Assembly (NCBI RefSeq): GCF_000426345.1
Contig: NZ_AUFE01000021.1
Coordinates: forward strand, 1 to 64,000
Reading direction: 5' to 3'
Length of the DNA: 64,000 nucleotides
From: Cupriavidus phytohabitans
GTDB lineage: Bacteria; Pseudomonadota; Gammaproteobacteria; Burkholderiales; Burkholderiaceae
The notes beneath the pieces are model-generated. The model was not told the origin of the DNA, searched no databases, and saw only the letters and a program-made list of their open reading frames with translations. The position numbers were made by a program, and so were the translations under genes. This document shows positions 63,301 through 64,000 of the stretch, piece after piece. Position 1 is the stretch's first letter. Each line of letters starts with the position of its first letter.

Positions 63301-63385
63301 GATTCCGCGCCTGCCTCTGCGCGATCGCACGGCCGATGCCGCTTGCTGTGCCGGTGACGCACGTGGTCATGCCGGACATTTCCAT
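63287..63385 (-). pseudogene. Short-chain dehydrogenase, N-terminal fragment only
   Basis: ATG at 63385 follows AGGGAGG. The product reads MEMSGMTTCVTGTASGIGRA, with the SDR cofactor motif TGxxxGIG, then leaves the family pattern after AIAQR near 63305 and stops at 63287. It is the first ~25 residues of an SDR; the rest is missing. Translation through it would deliver ribosomes to the trehalase start. Confidence 0.7.
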
Positions 63386-63680
63386 GGCGCCTCCCTGCGT
63401 CGGTGCCGGCGATGGCACCTGCCGTGGGCGCCGCCGGCTCATGATGTTAGGAGCCGCCAGGCGCCGCGAAGTTCGCCCGCCGGCGCGGCGGCCTTCGGTG
63501 CAGTGCAGCGAGGCCCGCCGCCCCAGGGCCTTGCCTGCCATCGCGCGGCAGACAGATCCGCACCGCCAGGCGGTGCGGTGCGGTGCACGGCGACTGCGCC
63601 GCGATGCGTGACCGAAGGCCGCTAACCTGCAAAAAACCCCTTTGCGCGACCGGCCCACGGCGTCTGCCCTCTAGCTGCTG
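63386..63680. other. 295-bp gap between the SDR fragment and the MFS gene
   Basis: No gene or terminator was identified. A small repeat GCGGTGCGGTGCGGTGC and a CACCGC/GCGGTG hairpin lie around 63560-63590. Confidence 0.4.
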
Positions 63681-64000
63681 TCACACCTCCTTCTCCCCAT
63701 GCCTGACCGGCAACGCCGGCGCCGCCTCTTGCCTCCCCAACTGCATGAAAATCCAAGCCGACGCACAAGTGATCAGCCCCATGCAGACAAAGGTGGCATG
63801 AAACGCCGGCAACACCGCCGCCGTGTCCCCGCCAAACCGATGCTGGAACGTGGCCAGCAGCGCCCCCGCCGACGCCACCGCCAGGCTCATCGACAGCATC
63901 TGCACCATCGACAGCATGCTGTTGCCGCTGCTGGCGCCCGCGCCGCTCAGGTCCTTGAGCGTCACGGTATTCATCGCCGTGAACTGGACCGAATTGACCA
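63681..64000 (-). CDS. MFS multidrug transporter, C-terminal part, 5' end outside window
   Basis: The last 106 residues of a DHA2-type transporter: [48 protein letters not shown], then a final helix [17 protein letters not shown] and the tail ending HGEKEV. The block matches MdtD/EmrB-like drug exporters. The gene begins beyond the right edge. Stop codon is at 63681. Confidence 0.85.
   Translation of the reverse strand, partial: VNSVQFTAMNTVTLKDLSGAGASSGNSMLSMVQMLSMSLAVASAGALLATFQHRFGGDTAAVLPAFHATFVCMGLITCASAWIFMQLGRQEAAPALPVRHGEKEV

Overview
The window is about 67% GC with dense genes and AAGGAG-type ribosome sites. Its gene content (Bug/TctC proteins, a Liv-type ABC importer, a Wsp system, a caa3-like oxidase with fused cytochrome c, many acyl and aldehyde enzymes) fits a beta-proteobacterium of the Cupriavidus/Ralstonia group, probably a secondary chromosome. 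No rRNA, tRNA, CRISPR array, prophage or complete insertion sequence was found. Both ends cut through genes: a transhydrogenase alpha subunit on the left and an MFS transporter on the right.

Layout. 0-3.3 kb (minus strand): end of pntAA, a 13-bp tandem repeat, then an operon of two small related unknown proteins, a quinone-reductase-like MDR enzyme and a TauD/TfdA dioxygenase. 3.5-6.7 kb (plus): a divergent operon for a two-subunit UxaA-type dehydratase, a GntR/UTRA regulator and an Ldh-type oxidoreductase, with paired operator-like repeats between the two operons. 6.8-17 kb (plus): a fused indolepyruvate-type oxidoreductase, a Bug solute-binding protein and a livHMGF + binding-protein importer. 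Together these suggest uptake and breakdown of branched or aromatic amino acids and 2-oxo acids. 17-21 kb: a DUF1801 protein, a J-domain protein and a very long Gln-rich FecR/DUF6600 protein.

21-31.4 kb: a complete Wsp surface-sensing signalling operon, wspA-B-C-D-E-F-R, that ends in a diguanylate cyclase; an EAL phosphodiesterase is divergent from it. 31.8-37.9 kb: a DUF4397 lipoprotein, a VOC protein, a PadR-like regulator, tctBA without tctC, a FemAB/GNAT-type transferase and a small exported protein. 38.5-46.6 kb: a semialdehyde dehydrogenase converging on a cytochrome oxidase operon with two subunit-III-like proteins, then small membrane proteins and a rubredoxin. 46.7-53.7 kb: a 1336-aa DUF748/AsmA-like protein, a PHB-depolymerase-family esterase, an FNR-type O2 sensor with all four cluster cysteines, and a small exported protein.

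53.7-64 kb is the most rearranged part: an orphan IS3-type OrfA, a lower-GC gap, a LysR regulator, a structured leader before an RcsB-like orphan response regulator, a MarR-DHA2-TetR efflux block, and a coniferyl-type aldehyde dehydrogenase. A trehalase gene follows that sits exactly between two broken gene starts (a GMC oxidoreductase and an SDR), both pointing into it. No single wholly new system is proven. The strongest leads are the trehalase replacement scar, the structured leader at 56.0-56.15 kb, the Gln-rich protein plus J-protein pair, the asymmetric LivG/LivF ATPase pair, and the paralogous small-protein pair with its shared operator region.
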